This document shows, in pieces, positions 6,906 to 14,377 of a stretch of 17,620 bases of DNA. Origin of the DNA: RGIG1995 sp045658315 (GTDB lineage: Bacteria > Bacillota > Clostridia > Oscillospirales > CAG-272); NCBI GenBank assembly GCA_045658315.1, contig JAZOUV010000082.1, positions 1 to 17,620 of the forward strand. Direction: 5' to 3'. The translations under genes were made by a program, and so were the position numbers. Each line of letters begins with the position of its first letter. Positions within the stretch are counted from its first letter, which is position 1. The notes under the pieces were generated by a model. That model had not been told where the DNA came from, made no database searches, and worked only from the letters and a program-made list of their open reading frames with translations.

Positions 6906-6934
6906 ATTATTGCATATTACTTCCCCAATTTCAA
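6906..6934 (-). promoter_or_regulatory. Promoter of the HAD-kinase pair
   Basis: Minus strand TTGAAA (6929-6934), 17-bp spacer, AATAAT (6906-6911). Leaves a leader of about 45-50 nt. Confidence 0.5.
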
Positions 6935-6986
6935 TAGGGGGAAACATTTTTTTCAAAATCAAAAAGAACAATCTTGAAAAAAGGAC

Positions 6987-7015
6987 TTGACAAATTTCTA
7001 TTGTTTTGCTATAAT
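6987..7015 (+). promoter_or_regulatory. Promoter of tRNA-Thr
   Basis: Perfect TTGACA (6987-6992), 17-bp spacer and perfect TATAAT (7010-7015), 16 bases upstream of the mature tRNA 5' end. Confidence 0.9.
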
Positions 7016-7031
7016 ATCGTCTCGGTGGAAT

Positions 7032-7107
<76 letters not shown>

Positions 7108-7150
7108 GAAAAAGAAAAGACACGTTTTTTAATCGTGTCTTTTCTTTTTC
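7108..7150 (+). terminator. Terminator after tRNA-Thr, perfect 17-bp stem
   Basis: Arms 7108-7124 and 7134-7150 are perfect reverse complements of 17 bp, loop TTTTTTAAT, right arm T-rich. It starts at the first base after CCA. Its T tract runs directly into CAACTAA, the start of hairpin array B, as in copy A. Confidence 0.9.
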
Positions 7151-7324
7151 AACTAAATCCGTCTGCGACGGGATAAATCCATCTTCGATGGGTGAAATCG
7201 CATCGCGGTGAAATCCGACTTCGTCGGGTTGCGGACGGATTTAATTTCACCGAAACCGTTAGGTTTCGACTTCACCAAAGGCGTAAGCCTTTGATTTCAC
7301 CGTGAGCAAAGCGAATGATTTCAC
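7151..7324 (+). repeat. Hairpin array B between tRNA-Thr terminator and four-helix gene
   Basis: Same order of modules as array A. TAAAT unit with hairpin 7159-7171; TAAAT unit with hairpin 7179-7191; TGAAAT unit with a short 3-bp hairpin 7199-7207; TGAAAT unit with hairpin 7215-7227; centre GACGGATTTA (7234-7243), the exact complement of the opening 10-mer (7154-7163); then ATTTCAC or CTTCAC units (7244, 7269, 7294) with hairpins 7251-7268 and 7276-7293 and a degenerate one 7301-7317; final ATTTCAC 7318-7324. Right-hand units repeat every 24-25 bp. Left linkers TGAAAT are the reverse complement of right linkers ATTTCA. Almost no stem sequence is shared with array A, while the layout is. No coding capacity. 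Confidence 0.85.
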
Positions 7325-7329
7325 TTTAC

Positions 7330-7358
7330 TTGCTTTATTATGTGAATTATGCTATAAT
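7330..7358 (+). promoter_or_regulatory. Promoter of four-helix gene B
   Basis: TTGCTT (7330-7335), 17-bp spacer, TATAAT (7353-7358). It starts 5 nt after the last TTCAC linker of the array, nearly the same phasing as in copy A (6 nt, TTGCTA). Confidence 0.65.
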
Positions 7359-7382
7359 GATTACAGAAATGAGGTGGTTACT

Positions 7383-7727
7383 ATGGCTGAAAGCAAACTT
7401 GCAGTTGCATCTATGGATTTTGCCGTAAAGATTCTAAAGTTATGCGACGGTATCAAGGGTCATTATTCTATTGTTAACCAACTTGAAAGGTCAGCTACAA
7501 GTATTGGTGCAAACATTCGCGAAGCAAATTATGCTCATAATAAAGCCGATTTTGTTTCAAAATTGCAGATATCTTTGAAAGAGTGCTATGAAACAGAATA
7601 TTGGCTTGAACTTATGCTTAAAGCTGACCTTTTAAATGATGACATTTCAAAGGTCTTATTACACGATTGCGGTGCTATTCACAGAATGTTGGTTTCATCT
7701 ATTAACACTATAAAAAATAAGGAGTAG
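7383..7727 (+). CDS. Four-helix-bundle protein, S23/23S-rRNA-IVP family (copy B)
   Basis: A 114-residue helical protein, paralogue of the one at 3678-4031. Shared features include an SMDFAV N-terminal helix, RSATSIGANIREANYAH (about residues 36-52), KADF, KLQISLKE and ETEYWLEL, and a C-terminal ML-SSINT helix. The ATG at 7383 is chosen because GAGGTGG lies seven bases upstream, a TATAAT lies 24 bases upstream, and the protein then starts exactly where its paralogue does (MAESKL against MSESKL); the longer frame opened at 7302 lies inside the hairpin array and promoter. It is a single gene with no downstream partner; a terminator follows at 7800. Function unknown; see the hairpin arrays for its context. 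Confidence 0.92.
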   Translation: MAESKLAVASMDFAVKILKLCDGIKGHYSIVNQLERSATSIGANIREANYAHNKADFVSKLQISLKECYETEYWLELMLKADLLNDDISKVLLHDCGAIHRMLVSSINTIKNKE

Positions 7728-7732
7728 TTTTG

Positions 7733-7778
7733 TGCGACGGTTAAATGTCGCCTTAATCAATAATGTTCATTATTGTAA
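7733..7778 (+). other. Two small palindromes after four-helix gene B
   Basis: GCGAC-GGTTAAAT-GTCGC (about 7734-7751) and CAATAATG-TT-CATTATTG (about 7758-7775) follow the stop within 50 bases and precede the terminator at 7800. They may be the far end of the cassette or part of the transcript end; nothing equivalent was found after copy A. Confidence 0.4.
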
Positions 7779-7799
7779 CTTCCCCGAACCAAAAAATAT

Positions 7800-7831
7800 C
7801 CGAGGCTCTCTTCTTTTGATGTGAGCCTCGG
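7800..7831. terminator. Bidirectional terminator between four-helix gene B and adhE
   Basis: Nine-bp stem CCGAGGCTC (7800-7808)/GAGCCTCGG (7823-7831), followed by TTTCTTTTT on the plus strand and by ATATTTTTT on the minus strand. It can end both convergent genes. Confidence 0.85.
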
Positions 7832-7867
7832 TTTCTTTTTACTGTTTTATCGCGTTACTCATATATT

Positions 7868-10531
7868 TTATTTCTTTGCAGATACGGCAATATCTTTTGC
7901 TGTTGGTTTCTTTGTCTCCACAAAATGCTTACCGTAATAAGCGTTAAGATACATCTGCTTAATCTCGCTCATAAGAGGATAACGGGGGTTAGCTCCTGTG
8001 CACTGATCGTCAAATGCCTGCAGGGCCATTTCATCAAGGCGGTCAAGGAAGTCTTTTTCGTCAACACCGTAATCCTTAATAGTCTCTTTTATTCCAACAC
8101 GTGCTTTAAGCTCGTTTATAGCTTTAATAAGTCTTTCAAGCTTTTCTTCATCCGTCTTGCCGCCAAGATTCAGATAATCGGCGATTTCTGCATAACGAGC
8201 AAGAGTATGAGGATGGTCGTACTGGGAAAATGTACCCATCTTAGCGGGTGCCTCTGCCGCATTAAAGCGAAGCACCTCTTCAATCATAAGAGCATTTGCA
8301 ACACCGTGAGGTAGGTGGTGGAAAGCTCCAAGCTTGTGAGCCATCGAGTGACATATACCGAGGAACGCATTTGCAAACGCCATACCTGCCATTGTAGCTG
8401 CGTTAGCCATCTTCTCTCTCGCTTCTATATCGGTTTGACCGTTGTCGTATGCACGTGGCAGATATTTGAAAATATTTTTAAGAGCCTGAAGTGCAAGACC
8501 GTCGGTGTAGTCGGTAGCAAGCATTGCGGCATAAGCCTCAACAGCGTGGGTAACTGCGTCAATACCGGATGCGGCGGTGAGTCCCTTTGGAGCACTCATA
8601 TGGAAGTCTGTATCTATAATTGCCATATCGGGAAGCAATTCGTAGTCTGCAAGAGGATATTTTACACCGGTCTTTTCGTCTGTTATAACAGCGAAAGGAG
8701 TAACCTCAGAACCTGTACCCGCAGATGTCGGAACAGCAATAAAGTATGCCTTTTCTCCCATCTTGGGGAAAGTATATACACGCTTACGGATATCAATGAA
8801 ACGCATTGCCATATCCATAAAGTCTGCCTCGGGATGCTCGTAGAGAACCCACATAATCTTAGCTGCGTCCATAGCCGAACCGCCGCCGAGAGCTATTATG
8901 GTATCAGGTGCAAAAGCTGTCATCTGCTTTGCTCCCTCGGTTGCATTGCCGAGAGTCGGGTCGGGCTGAACGTTGAAAAACGTAGTATGAGCAATACCCA
9001 TTTCATCGAGTTTATCGGTTATAGGTTTGGTGTAGCCATTCTGATAGAGGAATGTATCGGTTACGATAAACGCCTTCTTAGCACCGCGTACACTTCTGAG
9101 CTCGTCGAGAGCAACGGGTAAACAGCCTTTCTTTATATATACCTTTTCAGGTGTACGGAACCAAAGCATATTTTCCCTTCTTTCTGCTACTGTTTTGATA
9201 TTTAAGAGGTGCTTTACACCTACGTTTTCGGATACGCTGTTGCCGCCCCATGAGCCGCACCCCAAAGTCAAAGACGGTGCAAGCTTAAAGTTATAGAGGT
9301 CGCCGATACCACCGTGAGAAGAAGGTGTGTTTACAAGAATACGGCAGGTCTTCATACGAGCCGCAAATTCTGTGAGCTTTTGCTGCTCGGTTACTTCATT
9401 AAGATAAACGCTGGAGGTATGGCCATATCCGCCGTCAGCAACAAGCTGTTCTGCCTTATCAAGTGCATCTCCAAAATCCTTCGCCTTGTACATAGCAAGT
9501 ACAGGACTCAGTTTCTCATGGGCAAATTCTTCGGAAATATCTACACTTTCAACCTCTCCAATGAGAACCTTGGTGCCTTCGGGAACGGTTACGCCGGCAA
9601 TCTCGGCAATCTTAGCGGCAGACTGTCCAACGATTTTTGCGTTGAGGGCACCGTTTATAATAATCGTCTTGCGAACCTTTTCGGTCTCTTTTGAGTCAAG
9701 GAAATAACAGCCTCGGTCAGCAAACTCTTTCTTAACGGTATCATAAATGCTCTTCAAAACGATAACCGACTGCTCGGAAGCACATATCATGCCGTTATCA
9801 AAGGTCTTGGAATGTATAATCGAGTTTACTGCCAAAAGAATATCGGCAGAGTCATCGATAATAGCGGGTGTGTTTCCTGCTCCAACGCCGAGGGCGGGCT
9901 TACCGCTTGAATAAGCAGCCTTAACCATACCGGGACCGCCTGTCGCCAATATAATGTCTGCCTCTTTCATCACCGTGTTCGTCAATTCCAATGACGGTAC
10001 GTCAATCCAATCAATAATCCCTTCGGGAGCTCCCGCTTTAACAGCAGCCTCAAGAACTAATTTTGCAGCCGCTATCGTGCTGTTCTTTGCTCTGGGGTGA
10101 GGGCTAATAATAATCGCATTGCGGGTCTTGAGTGCAATAAGACATTTAAATATTGCTGTGGAGGTGGGATTTGTAGTTGGGATAACCGCCGCAATAACGC
10201 CTAACGGTTCTGCTATCTTCTTTATTCCATAAGCTTTATCTTCTTCAATCACACCGCATGTCTTGGTGTTTTTATAAGCATTGTATATATACTCGGAAGC
10301 GTAATTATTCTTGATAACCTTATCTTCCACAATGCCCATACCGGTTTCTTCAACCGCCATCTTAGCAAGGGGAATTCTGCCCTTATTTGCGGCGGAAGCG
10401 GCTGCCAAAAAAATCTTATCTACCTGCTCTTGAGTAAATGCGGCAAATTTCTTCTGTGCCTCTCTTACGCGGCCAATCGCTTCTTGCAGCTTTTCTTCGT
10501 TATCTATAACTATATATTTATTCGTGTTCAT
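7868..10531 (-). CDS. adhE: Bifunctional acetaldehyde-CoA/alcohol dehydrogenase
   Basis: Converts acetyl-CoA to acetaldehyde and then ethanol with two NADH, regenerating NAD+ during fermentation. The 887 residues match AdhE length. N-terminal aldehyde dehydrogenase domain (about 1-440) has the catalytic Cys250 in NGMICASEQS; C-terminal iron-dependent alcohol dehydrogenase domain (about 450-870) has the nucleotide-binding GGGSAMDAAK (549-558) and candidate iron ligands Asp658, His662, His728 and His742, in the spacing known for E. coli AdhE. AdhE forms cytoplasmic helical filaments (spirosomes). GGAGAG precedes the ATG. Monocistronic, with its own promoter and possible operators (10569-10637). 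Confidence 0.98.
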   Translation of the reverse strand: MNTNKYIVIDNEEKLQEAIGRVREAQKKFAAFTQEQVDKIFLAAASAANKGRIPLAKMAVEETGMGIVEDKVIKNNYASEYIYNAYKNTKTCGVIEEDKAYGIKKIAEPLGVIAAVIPTTNPTSTAIFKCLIALKTRNAIIISPHPRAKNSTIAAAKLVLEAAVKAGAPEGIIDWIDVPSLELTNTVMKEADIILATGGPGMVKAAYSSGKPALGVGAGNTPAIIDDSADILLAVNSIIHSKTFDNGMICASEQSVIVLKSIYDTVKKEFADRGCYFLDSKETEKVRKTIIINGALNAKIVGQSAAKIAEIAGVTVPEGTKVLIGEVESVDISEEFAHEKLSPVLAMYKAKDFGDALDKAEQLVADGGYGHTSSVYLNEVTEQQKLTEFAARMKTCRILVNTPSSHGGIGDLYNFKLAPSLTLGCGSWGGNSVSENVGVKHLLNIKTVAERRENMLWFRTPEKVYIKKGCLPVALDELRSVRGAKKAFIVTDTFLYQNGYTKPITDKLDEMGIAHTTFFNVQPDPTLGNATEGAKQMTAFAPDTIIALGGGSAMDAAKIMWVLYEHPEADFMDMAMRFIDIRKRVYTFPKMGEKAYFIAVPTSAGTGSEVTPFAVITDEKTGVKYPLADYELLPDMAIIDTDFHMSAPKGLTAASGIDAVTHAVEAYAAMLATDYTDGLALQALKNIFKYLPRAYDNGQTDIEAREKMANAATMAGMAFANAFLGICHSMAHKLGAFHHLPHGVANALMIEEVLRFNAAEAPAKMGTFSQYDHPHTLARYAEIADYLNLGGKTDEEKLERLIKAINELKARVGIKETIKDYGVDEKDFLDRLDEMALQAFDDQCTGANPRYPLMSEIKQMYLNAYYGKHFVETKKPTAKDIAVSAKK

Positions 10532-10568
10532 TTTCTGTTCTCTCCAAACAAACCAAAAATTTGACTAT

Positions 10569-10597
10569 ATTATAACAAACGCTTTTCAAATTGACAA
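10569..10597 (-). promoter_or_regulatory. Promoter of adhE
   Basis: Minus strand TTGTCA (10592-10597), 17-bp spacer, TATAAT (10569-10574). The leader is about 35 nt. A palindrome ACAATT-CCT-AATTGT overlaps the -35 box. Confidence 0.75.
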
Positions 10598-10637
10598 TTC
10601 CTAATTGTGATAATAGTGGGTTATCTTTATTGATAAC
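10594..10637. promoter_or_regulatory. Candidate operators upstream of adhE
   Basis: Two inverted repeats: ACAATT-CCT-AATTGT (10594-10608), overlapping the -35 box, and GTTATC-TTTATT-GATAAC (10620-10637), about 23 bp upstream of it. Clostridial adhE genes are commonly repressed by the NADH sensor Rex, whose sites are inverted repeats of the TTGTTAA/TTAACAA type. Neither palindrome is a clean Rex box, so the regulator is open. Confidence 0.35.
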
Positions 10638-10659
10638 ATCTTTAACGAATAAAATACTT

Positions 10660-10697
10660 ACGCCGTCAAACCACCAAACAATCGGGATAATCGGCGT
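10660..10697 (-). terminator. Possible terminator of the metallopeptidase gene
   Basis: Six-bp stem ACGCCG (10660-10665)/CGGCGT (10692-10697) just after the stop codon. The loop is 26 nt and the T run is stronger on the plus strand than on the minus strand, so function as a leftward terminator is doubtful. Confidence 0.3.
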
Positions 10698-10714
10698 TTT
10701 TTTGCATATAACTT

Positions 10715-11392
10715 CTACCGACTCTTTAACAGCTTTTCCGCTTCTCTGTAGTTCGGGCATATTTTTTCAAGCAGTTCATAAAACTCCCTGTTGTGCCCTT
10801 TTATTTTCAAGTGTGCAAGTTCGTGATACACTACAGCTTCAATACATTCGGTCGGCTTTTCCATTAACCAAAGGGATATCCATATCCTTTTTTCTTTTGT
10901 GTTACAGCTTCCATAGCGTGTTGTCATATCCCTTATACGCCATTCGTCTGCATAAAGTCTCGCTCGTTTTTGACATTCGTCTGCAATATCGGGAAGTATT
11001 TGCTCCATAGCTTCCCTGTAAAAGTCTGCTAAAGCCTTTCTCCGCGATTCCACCGTGCTGTTCTCTCCAACGCAAATCACAAGCTCGTTTCCTTTTAAAT
11101 AATATCCCCTCTTCTTCGTTGTATCGGTATGTAATACCGACTTTTTCCCCATTAAATAATATTCTTCGCCCTCATCAAAAGTCCTTTCGGTCTTTCGTCT
11201 TTCGTTTGCCCTGTTTAAACCGGCTTTTATCCACTCTTCCCTCGACAGCACAAAAGCTCTCACATTATCGTCGGACAAAAACAAAGGGGCTGATACAACA
11301 ACTTCCCCCCTCTTATCTATACGGAGATACATATTTTTTATTCTTTTTTTTAACACTTTGACTTCAATGCCGTCAATAGTCAGCTTATCCAT
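10715..11392 (-). CDS. YgjP/SprT-like M48-family zinc metallopeptidase (DUF45)
   Basis: A 225-residue protein of the YgjP-type family. The C-terminal half holds the zinc motif YHELAHLKIKGH: His190, Glu191, His194 and the third ligand His200. Before it is the family signature MTTRYGSCNTKEKRIWISLWL-like strand (about residues 156-176). The N-terminal 100 residues form the beta-rich domain usual for this family. Cytoplasmic; no signal peptide. The substrate is unknown; relatives sit next to restriction or repair genes in other genomes, but here the neighbours are adhE and rnpB. GGAGA precedes the ATG by six bases. Its start lies only 15 bases from the divergent rnpB -35 box, so its own promoter must overlap the rnpB promoter or lie within rnpB. 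Confidence 0.9.
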   Translation of the reverse strand: MDKLTIDGIEVKVLKKRIKNMYLRIDKRGEVVVSAPLFLSDDNVRAFVLSREEWIKAGLNRANERRKTERTFDEGEEYYLMGKKSVLHTDTTKKRGYYLKGNELVICVGENSTVESRRKALADFYREAMEQILPDIADECQKRARLYADEWRIRDMTTRYGSCNTKEKRIWISLWLMEKPTECIEAVVYHELAHLKIKGHNREFYELLEKICPNYREAEKLLKSR

Positions 11393-11407
11393 TTTTATTC
11401 TCCATGC

Positions 11408-11436
11408 TTGACAAAAAATAATAAAGTAAATATAAT
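11408..11436 (+). promoter_or_regulatory. Promoter of rnpB
   Basis: Perfect TTGACA (11408-11413), 17-bp spacer and perfect TATAAT (11431-11436). Transcription should start near 11443. Confidence 0.88.
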
Positions 11437-11442
11437 ATGTAT

Positions 11443-11845
11443 GTACCAGACGGTGCGTTCGCGTGATATCATGCCGAAAGGTCTTATCGCGAGGAAAGTC
11501 CGGGCTTCATAGGGCAGGATAACGGATAACGTCCGCCGGAGGCAACTCCCGGGAGAGTGCAACAGAGATATACCGCCTGTACGTACAGCTTGTATGTATG
11601 GGTAAGGGTGGAAAGGCGAGGTAAGAGCTCACCTTGCTCTATGGTAACATAGAGGAAATGTAAACCCTATCCGAAGCAACACCGTATAAGAGTATTGCAG
11701 AAATGCAAGCGGCTGCCCGTCGTTTACTCTTGGGTGGCACGGGTATTTTTTACCCGAAGCTTGTCGGTAACGGCAAGCGAAGATAGATGAACGCAGTTAA
11801 GCTTTTTGCTTTCCACAGAACCCGGCTTATAAGTCTGATATAACC
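11443..11845 (+). ncRNA. rnpB: RNase P RNA, bacterial class A
   Basis: Catalytic RNA that removes 5' leaders from tRNA precursors. Recognised by the conserved core: GAGGAAAGTCCGGGCT followed by TCATAGGGCAG near the 5' end (P4 region, about 11491-11517), and CAGAACCCGGCTTATA near the 3' end (about 11816-11832), which closes P4. Overall length of about 400 nt fits. Peripheral helices such as the one with GGTGGCACGGGTATTTTTTACCCG are visible. The 5' end is inferred from the promoter and the 3' end from the terminator at 11855-11886, so both are approximate by about ten bases. Confidence 0.95.
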
Positions 11846-11854
11846 ATTTTAAGA

Positions 11855-11886
11855 CAAAAACCCTTTTCGCTAAAAAAGGGTTTTTG
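11855..11886. terminator. Bidirectional terminator between rnpB and the AEC transporter gene
   Basis: Thirteen-bp stem CAAAAACCCTTTT (11855-11867)/AAAAGGGTTTTTG (11874-11886), followed by a T run on the plus strand; the minus strand is also T-rich after the stem. Ends both rnpB and the convergent operon. Confidence 0.9.
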
Positions 11887-11911
11887 TTTTTTTGTATTTA
11901 TTTAATCAACT

Positions 11912-12871
11912 TTATCCGATTATAATGTTCGCTATGTACACTAAAAGCGGCAACGTCAACACAGATACCGCCGTCGTCATACCCACACACGTCGCCGCAT
12001 ACCCCGGCTGTATGTCGTATAGCTCCGCAAACATATTCGTTATACTTGCCGTCGGAAGTGCCGCCATTATCATCGTAAACATGGATAATCTGTCGTCAAG
12101 TCCTATTATTCTTGTAAGCAAAAGTATCGCCAACGGTAACACTATCAGCTTTACAATGCATACCCAATACACCCTTGTGTCGAAAAACAGTCTCTTCAAC
12201 GGGTGCGTCGCCAATACACCGCCCAATACCAACAACGATATCGGCGTGCAAAGCCCTCCTATATAATCAAAAGCTATCAGCAAACCGTCAAGCTTTGCCG
12301 CCCTCACAAGCTCGGTAAAGTTTAGAAAATAAAGCACTATTCCTATCGTACACGGTACCGTTCCGCAGTTCAGCAATGCTTTTCTGCGGTCGAGCTTTAT
12401 GTCATCTCTGTCTCTGCCCAATATTATCATACCGTATGTCCAAGCAAATACGTGGAATAGCATCGAGTAAAAAGATGCCATCGCTACCGCCTCGTCGCCA
12501 AATAACTGTTTTACCAGCGGCAGTCCGAAAAACATCACGTTAGCAAATATTATACTGTGCTCCGATAAACTTCTTGCGGCTCTGTCCTTCATAAAACGCA
12601 TCGATAACCAACCTGCTGCCGCCGATATTATATGTACTGCAAAGCTCATCAAAAGCACCTTGCCGAGCAGCTTCGTGTTCGATGATGTTACCTCCATCTT
12701 TATCATCGATGATATTATAAGAACAGGCTGTGCCACGTAAAGAACCAGCTTCGACAGCTTCTTTGAAAACGCTGCGTCTATCATATCTTTCTTTCTGAGG
12801 TAGTACCCCGCTACCATTACTATAAACATACTTACCGCTATGTTCAATACATCAATAATATTAAAATTCAT
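11912..12871 (-). CDS. AEC (auxin efflux carrier) family transporter
   Basis: A 319-residue integral membrane protein with about ten hydrophobic helices in two bundles joined by a charged cytoplasmic loop (the GRDRDDIKLDRRK segment, near residues 152-164). It starts with a membrane helix and a YYLRKKDMID turn, and has the broken-helix CVGMTTAVSVLTLPLL segment near the C-terminus, typical of this family of secondary transporters. Bacterial members move organic acids such as malate or malonate, or unknown metabolites; the substrate cannot be read from sequence. AGGA-type ribosome-binding sites precede the ATG. It starts 16 bases after the udg stop, so it is the last gene of the mecA-udg-transporter operon. 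Confidence 0.9.
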   Translation of the reverse strand: MNFNIIDVLNIAVSMFIVMVAGYYLRKKDMIDAAFSKKLSKLVLYVAQPVLIISSMIKMEVTSSNTKLLGKVLLMSFAVHIISAAAGWLSMRFMKDRAARSLSEHSIIFANVMFFGLPLVKQLFGDEAVAMASFYSMLFHVFAWTYGMIILGRDRDDIKLDRRKALLNCGTVPCTIGIVLYFLNFTELVRAAKLDGLLIAFDYIGGLCTPISLLVLGGVLATHPLKRLFFDTRVYWVCIVKLIVLPLAILLLTRIIGLDDRLSMFTMIMAALPTASITNMFAELYDIQPGYAATCVGMTTAVSVLTLPLLVYIANIIIG

Positions 12872-12887
12872 TGTCCTTTTCCTTTTG

Positions 12888-13463
12888 TCAGCCTTTTATC
12901 TCTTCAAGTTTTTTCTTTATCTTTTGCATATCGATAAGCATATCTTCCTTACGTCTCGGATCCCGAAGCAGTGCCGCAGGGTGATATACCGCACAAATCG
13001 TATACCCGTTCTTCTCAAAAAATACGCCGTGCTCTTTCGTTATCATAAAATCTTCTTTTATAAGCCTTTTCGCCGATATTCTGCCGAGACATACGATTAT
13101 CTTAGGACGTATCAGCCTTACCTGCTCTCGCAGATATTCTATGCACAGATCCTGCTCTTCTTCTTTTGGATCTCGGTTCTTCGGGGGACGGCATTTCAGC
13201 ATGTTCGCTATAAATACTCTCTCTCTGTCTATATCCACCGCATACAAAAACTTATCAAGCAGCTTGCCCGCTGCTCCCACAAACGGTATGCCGCTTAAAT
13301 CCTCTTTCTCGCCCGGTGCCTCTCCGACAAACATTATATCCGCCGTTCTGTTCCCCGAACCGAATACAACATTCGTCCTCGTCTCGCTCAAAGCACACCT
13401 CGTACAGTTCTTGCATCTCTCCTCAAGCTCTCGCCAATTCTTCTCGCTCTCTGCCTCTGTCAT
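12888..13463 (-). CDS. udg: Type 4 uracil-DNA glycosylase (Fe-S)
   Basis: Removes uracil from DNA and so starts base-excision repair. The 191-residue protein has the family-4 signature: GEAPGEKEDLSGIPFVGAAG (residues 47-66) and HPAALLRDP (161-169). The [4Fe-4S] ligands are in the family spacing: Cys17-x2-Cys20-x70-Cys91-x15-Cys107. Start supported by GGGAG seven bases upstream. It follows mecA by 21 bases and precedes the transporter gene by 16, in one leftward operon. Confidence 0.94.
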   Translation of the reverse strand: MTEAESEKNWRELEERCKNCTRCALSETRTNVVFGSGNRTADIMFVGEAPGEKEDLSGIPFVGAAGKLLDKFLYAVDIDRERVFIANMLKCRPPKNRDPKEEEQDLCIEYLREQVRLIRPKIIVCLGRISAKRLIKEDFMITKEHGVFFEKNGYTICAVYHPAALLRDPRRKEDMLIDMQKIKKKLEEIKG

Positions 13464-13484
13464 TCTTTCTCCCTCTGCCTTTTT

Positions 13485-14099
13485 TTACGTTTTGCCCACA
13501 ACCCCCACAGCATCGCTTTTTATTATCGGGTCTGTGTGCTCCTCTATGTATAATACAGCCTCTTTTCCGCCAAACCGTGTGCCGTATTCCGATGCAATAT
13601 CACTCTTACTTACGTTCTTTCGTCTCTTGCTCCTGTCGCTTGCGGAAATCTCCTCCTGCAACAAAAGATAATACCTTCCGTCACCGTTTTCTTTCCTCCC
13701 CGCATACAGCCTACTCTCGTTTGTATAACCGCTTCTTTTCAGCACCGAGCACACCGTTACGGTTTCGGTTATCCCATCAAACGTATATACGCAATATTCC
13801 TTCTTCTTCCGTTGAGGGTTGCTTCTCTCCTTCGGCTCCGCCCTCTTCTCGCCCTCCGACTTGCGAATAAAATATACCTCGCAACCGCCGTCCTTTGAAG
13901 GATACACCTGTATATACAGCTTCCCCGTACTGCTGTCAAAGCCCGTCTTCTTCTTCGCCTCGTCAAGTATCCTCTCGAACATCTTGCGGACATCCTTGTC
14001 TCCGTATGACAACAGCTCCTCGGTTATCCCGTTGCTCTCCATATCGTCTGCTGTCAGCATTATCTTCAGCTTACTCTCACTTATCAGTATCAGTTCCAT
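13485..14099 (-). CDS. mecA: Adaptor protein MecA family
   Basis: ClpC adaptor that hands selected proteins to the ClpCP protease. Recognised by the N-terminal target-binding domain: KLKIMLTADDMESNGITEEL, then a LSYGDKDVRKMFERILDEAKKKTGF segment (about residues 30-55) and an IQVYP strand. A charged linker (about 80-100, rich in Lys, Arg, Glu) leads to a C-terminal ClpC-binding domain. About 204 residues, near the usual 210-240. Two starts are possible: ATG at 14099 (GGCGG seven bases upstream) or GTG at 14105 (AAGGGG five bases upstream); the ATG is preferred. First gene of a leftward operon with udg and a transporter. Its leader carries two copies of a hairpin repeat. Confidence 0.85.
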   Translation of the reverse strand: MELILISESKLKIMLTADDMESNGITEELLSYGDKDVRKMFERILDEAKKKTGFDSSTGKLYIQVYPSKDGGCEVYFIRKSEGEKRAEPKERSNPQRKKKEYCVYTFDGITETVTVCSVLKRSGYTNESRLYAGRKENGDGRYYLLLQEEISASDRSKRRKNVSKSDIASEYGTRFGGKEAVLYIEEHTDPIIKSDAVGVVGKT

Positions 14100-14112
14100 T
14101 ATCACTACCGCC

Positions 14113-14187
14113 CCTTAACGTTTTTTTCCCGGCGGATACGGATTCCGCCTCTTTACGTTTTTTTCAGGCGGATATGGATTCCGCCCC
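14113..14187. repeat. Two tandem copies of a 35-bp hairpin repeat in the mecA leader
   Basis: Copies at about 14116-14150 and 14152-14186 share ACGTTTTTTTC followed by GGCGGATA-GGATTCCGCC with few differences. Each contains a stem GGCGGA/TCCGCC with a 7-nt loop. On the mecA sense strand the hairpins are followed by an A run, so they are not standard terminators. Confidence 0.7.
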
Positions 14188-14191
14188 TACC

Positions 14192-14220
14192 ATTATACGC
14201 TATCAAGGGGCATTTTGTAA
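14192..14220 (-). promoter_or_regulatory. Possible promoter of the mecA-udg-transporter operon
   Basis: Minus strand TTACAA (14215-14220), 17-bp spacer, perfect TATAAT (14192-14197). The -35 box is poor. If used, the 5' leader is about 90 nt and contains both hairpin repeats. Confidence 0.45.
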
Positions 14221-14260
14221 CCGCAAACTTTTTGGTATTTTTGGTTGGTTTTGGGGAGTG

Positions 14261-14363
14261 TCCCTCTCCGTCTTTTGCTTCGCAAAATCCACCGCTCCCG
14301 AAGGGCGAGGCAAAATAGGCTCTCCCTACGGGAGAGCTCCGCCGTAGGCGACTGAGAGGGCTT
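14261..14363. repeat. Dispersed hairpin-repeat module after gpsA (copy 1)
   Basis: Begins with TCCCTCTCCGTCTTTTGC (part X, 14261-14293, with stem TTTTGC-TTC-GCAAAA) and ends with GGCTCTCCC-TAC-GGGAGAGC and GACTGAGAGGG (part Y, 14317-14363). The outer ends CCCTCT and AGAGGG are complementary, so the whole can fold into a branched structure. Both parts recur at 15437-15591, Y in inverted orientation. Such modules are frequent in genomes of gut Clostridia. Lies 15 bases after the gpsA stop and may help end its transcript. Confidence 0.75.
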
Positions 14364-14377
14364 GTTTATGCAAATTC

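Noticed and set aside
7151..7324. Hairpin array B as an integron attC array or diversity-generating retroelement
   Set aside because: No integrase, reverse transcriptase or template/variable repeat pair is in the window; unit size (16-25 bp) is too small for attC.
8315..9121. 268-codon open frame antisense to adhE
   Set aside because: It is a shadow of the strongly supported adhE frame on the other strand; Cys/Ser-rich composition, no motif, no ribosome-binding site.
13316..13870. 184-codon frame antisense to udg and mecA
   Set aside because: Crosses two real genes and their spacer; Ser/Pro/Arg-rich translation typical of antisense frames.
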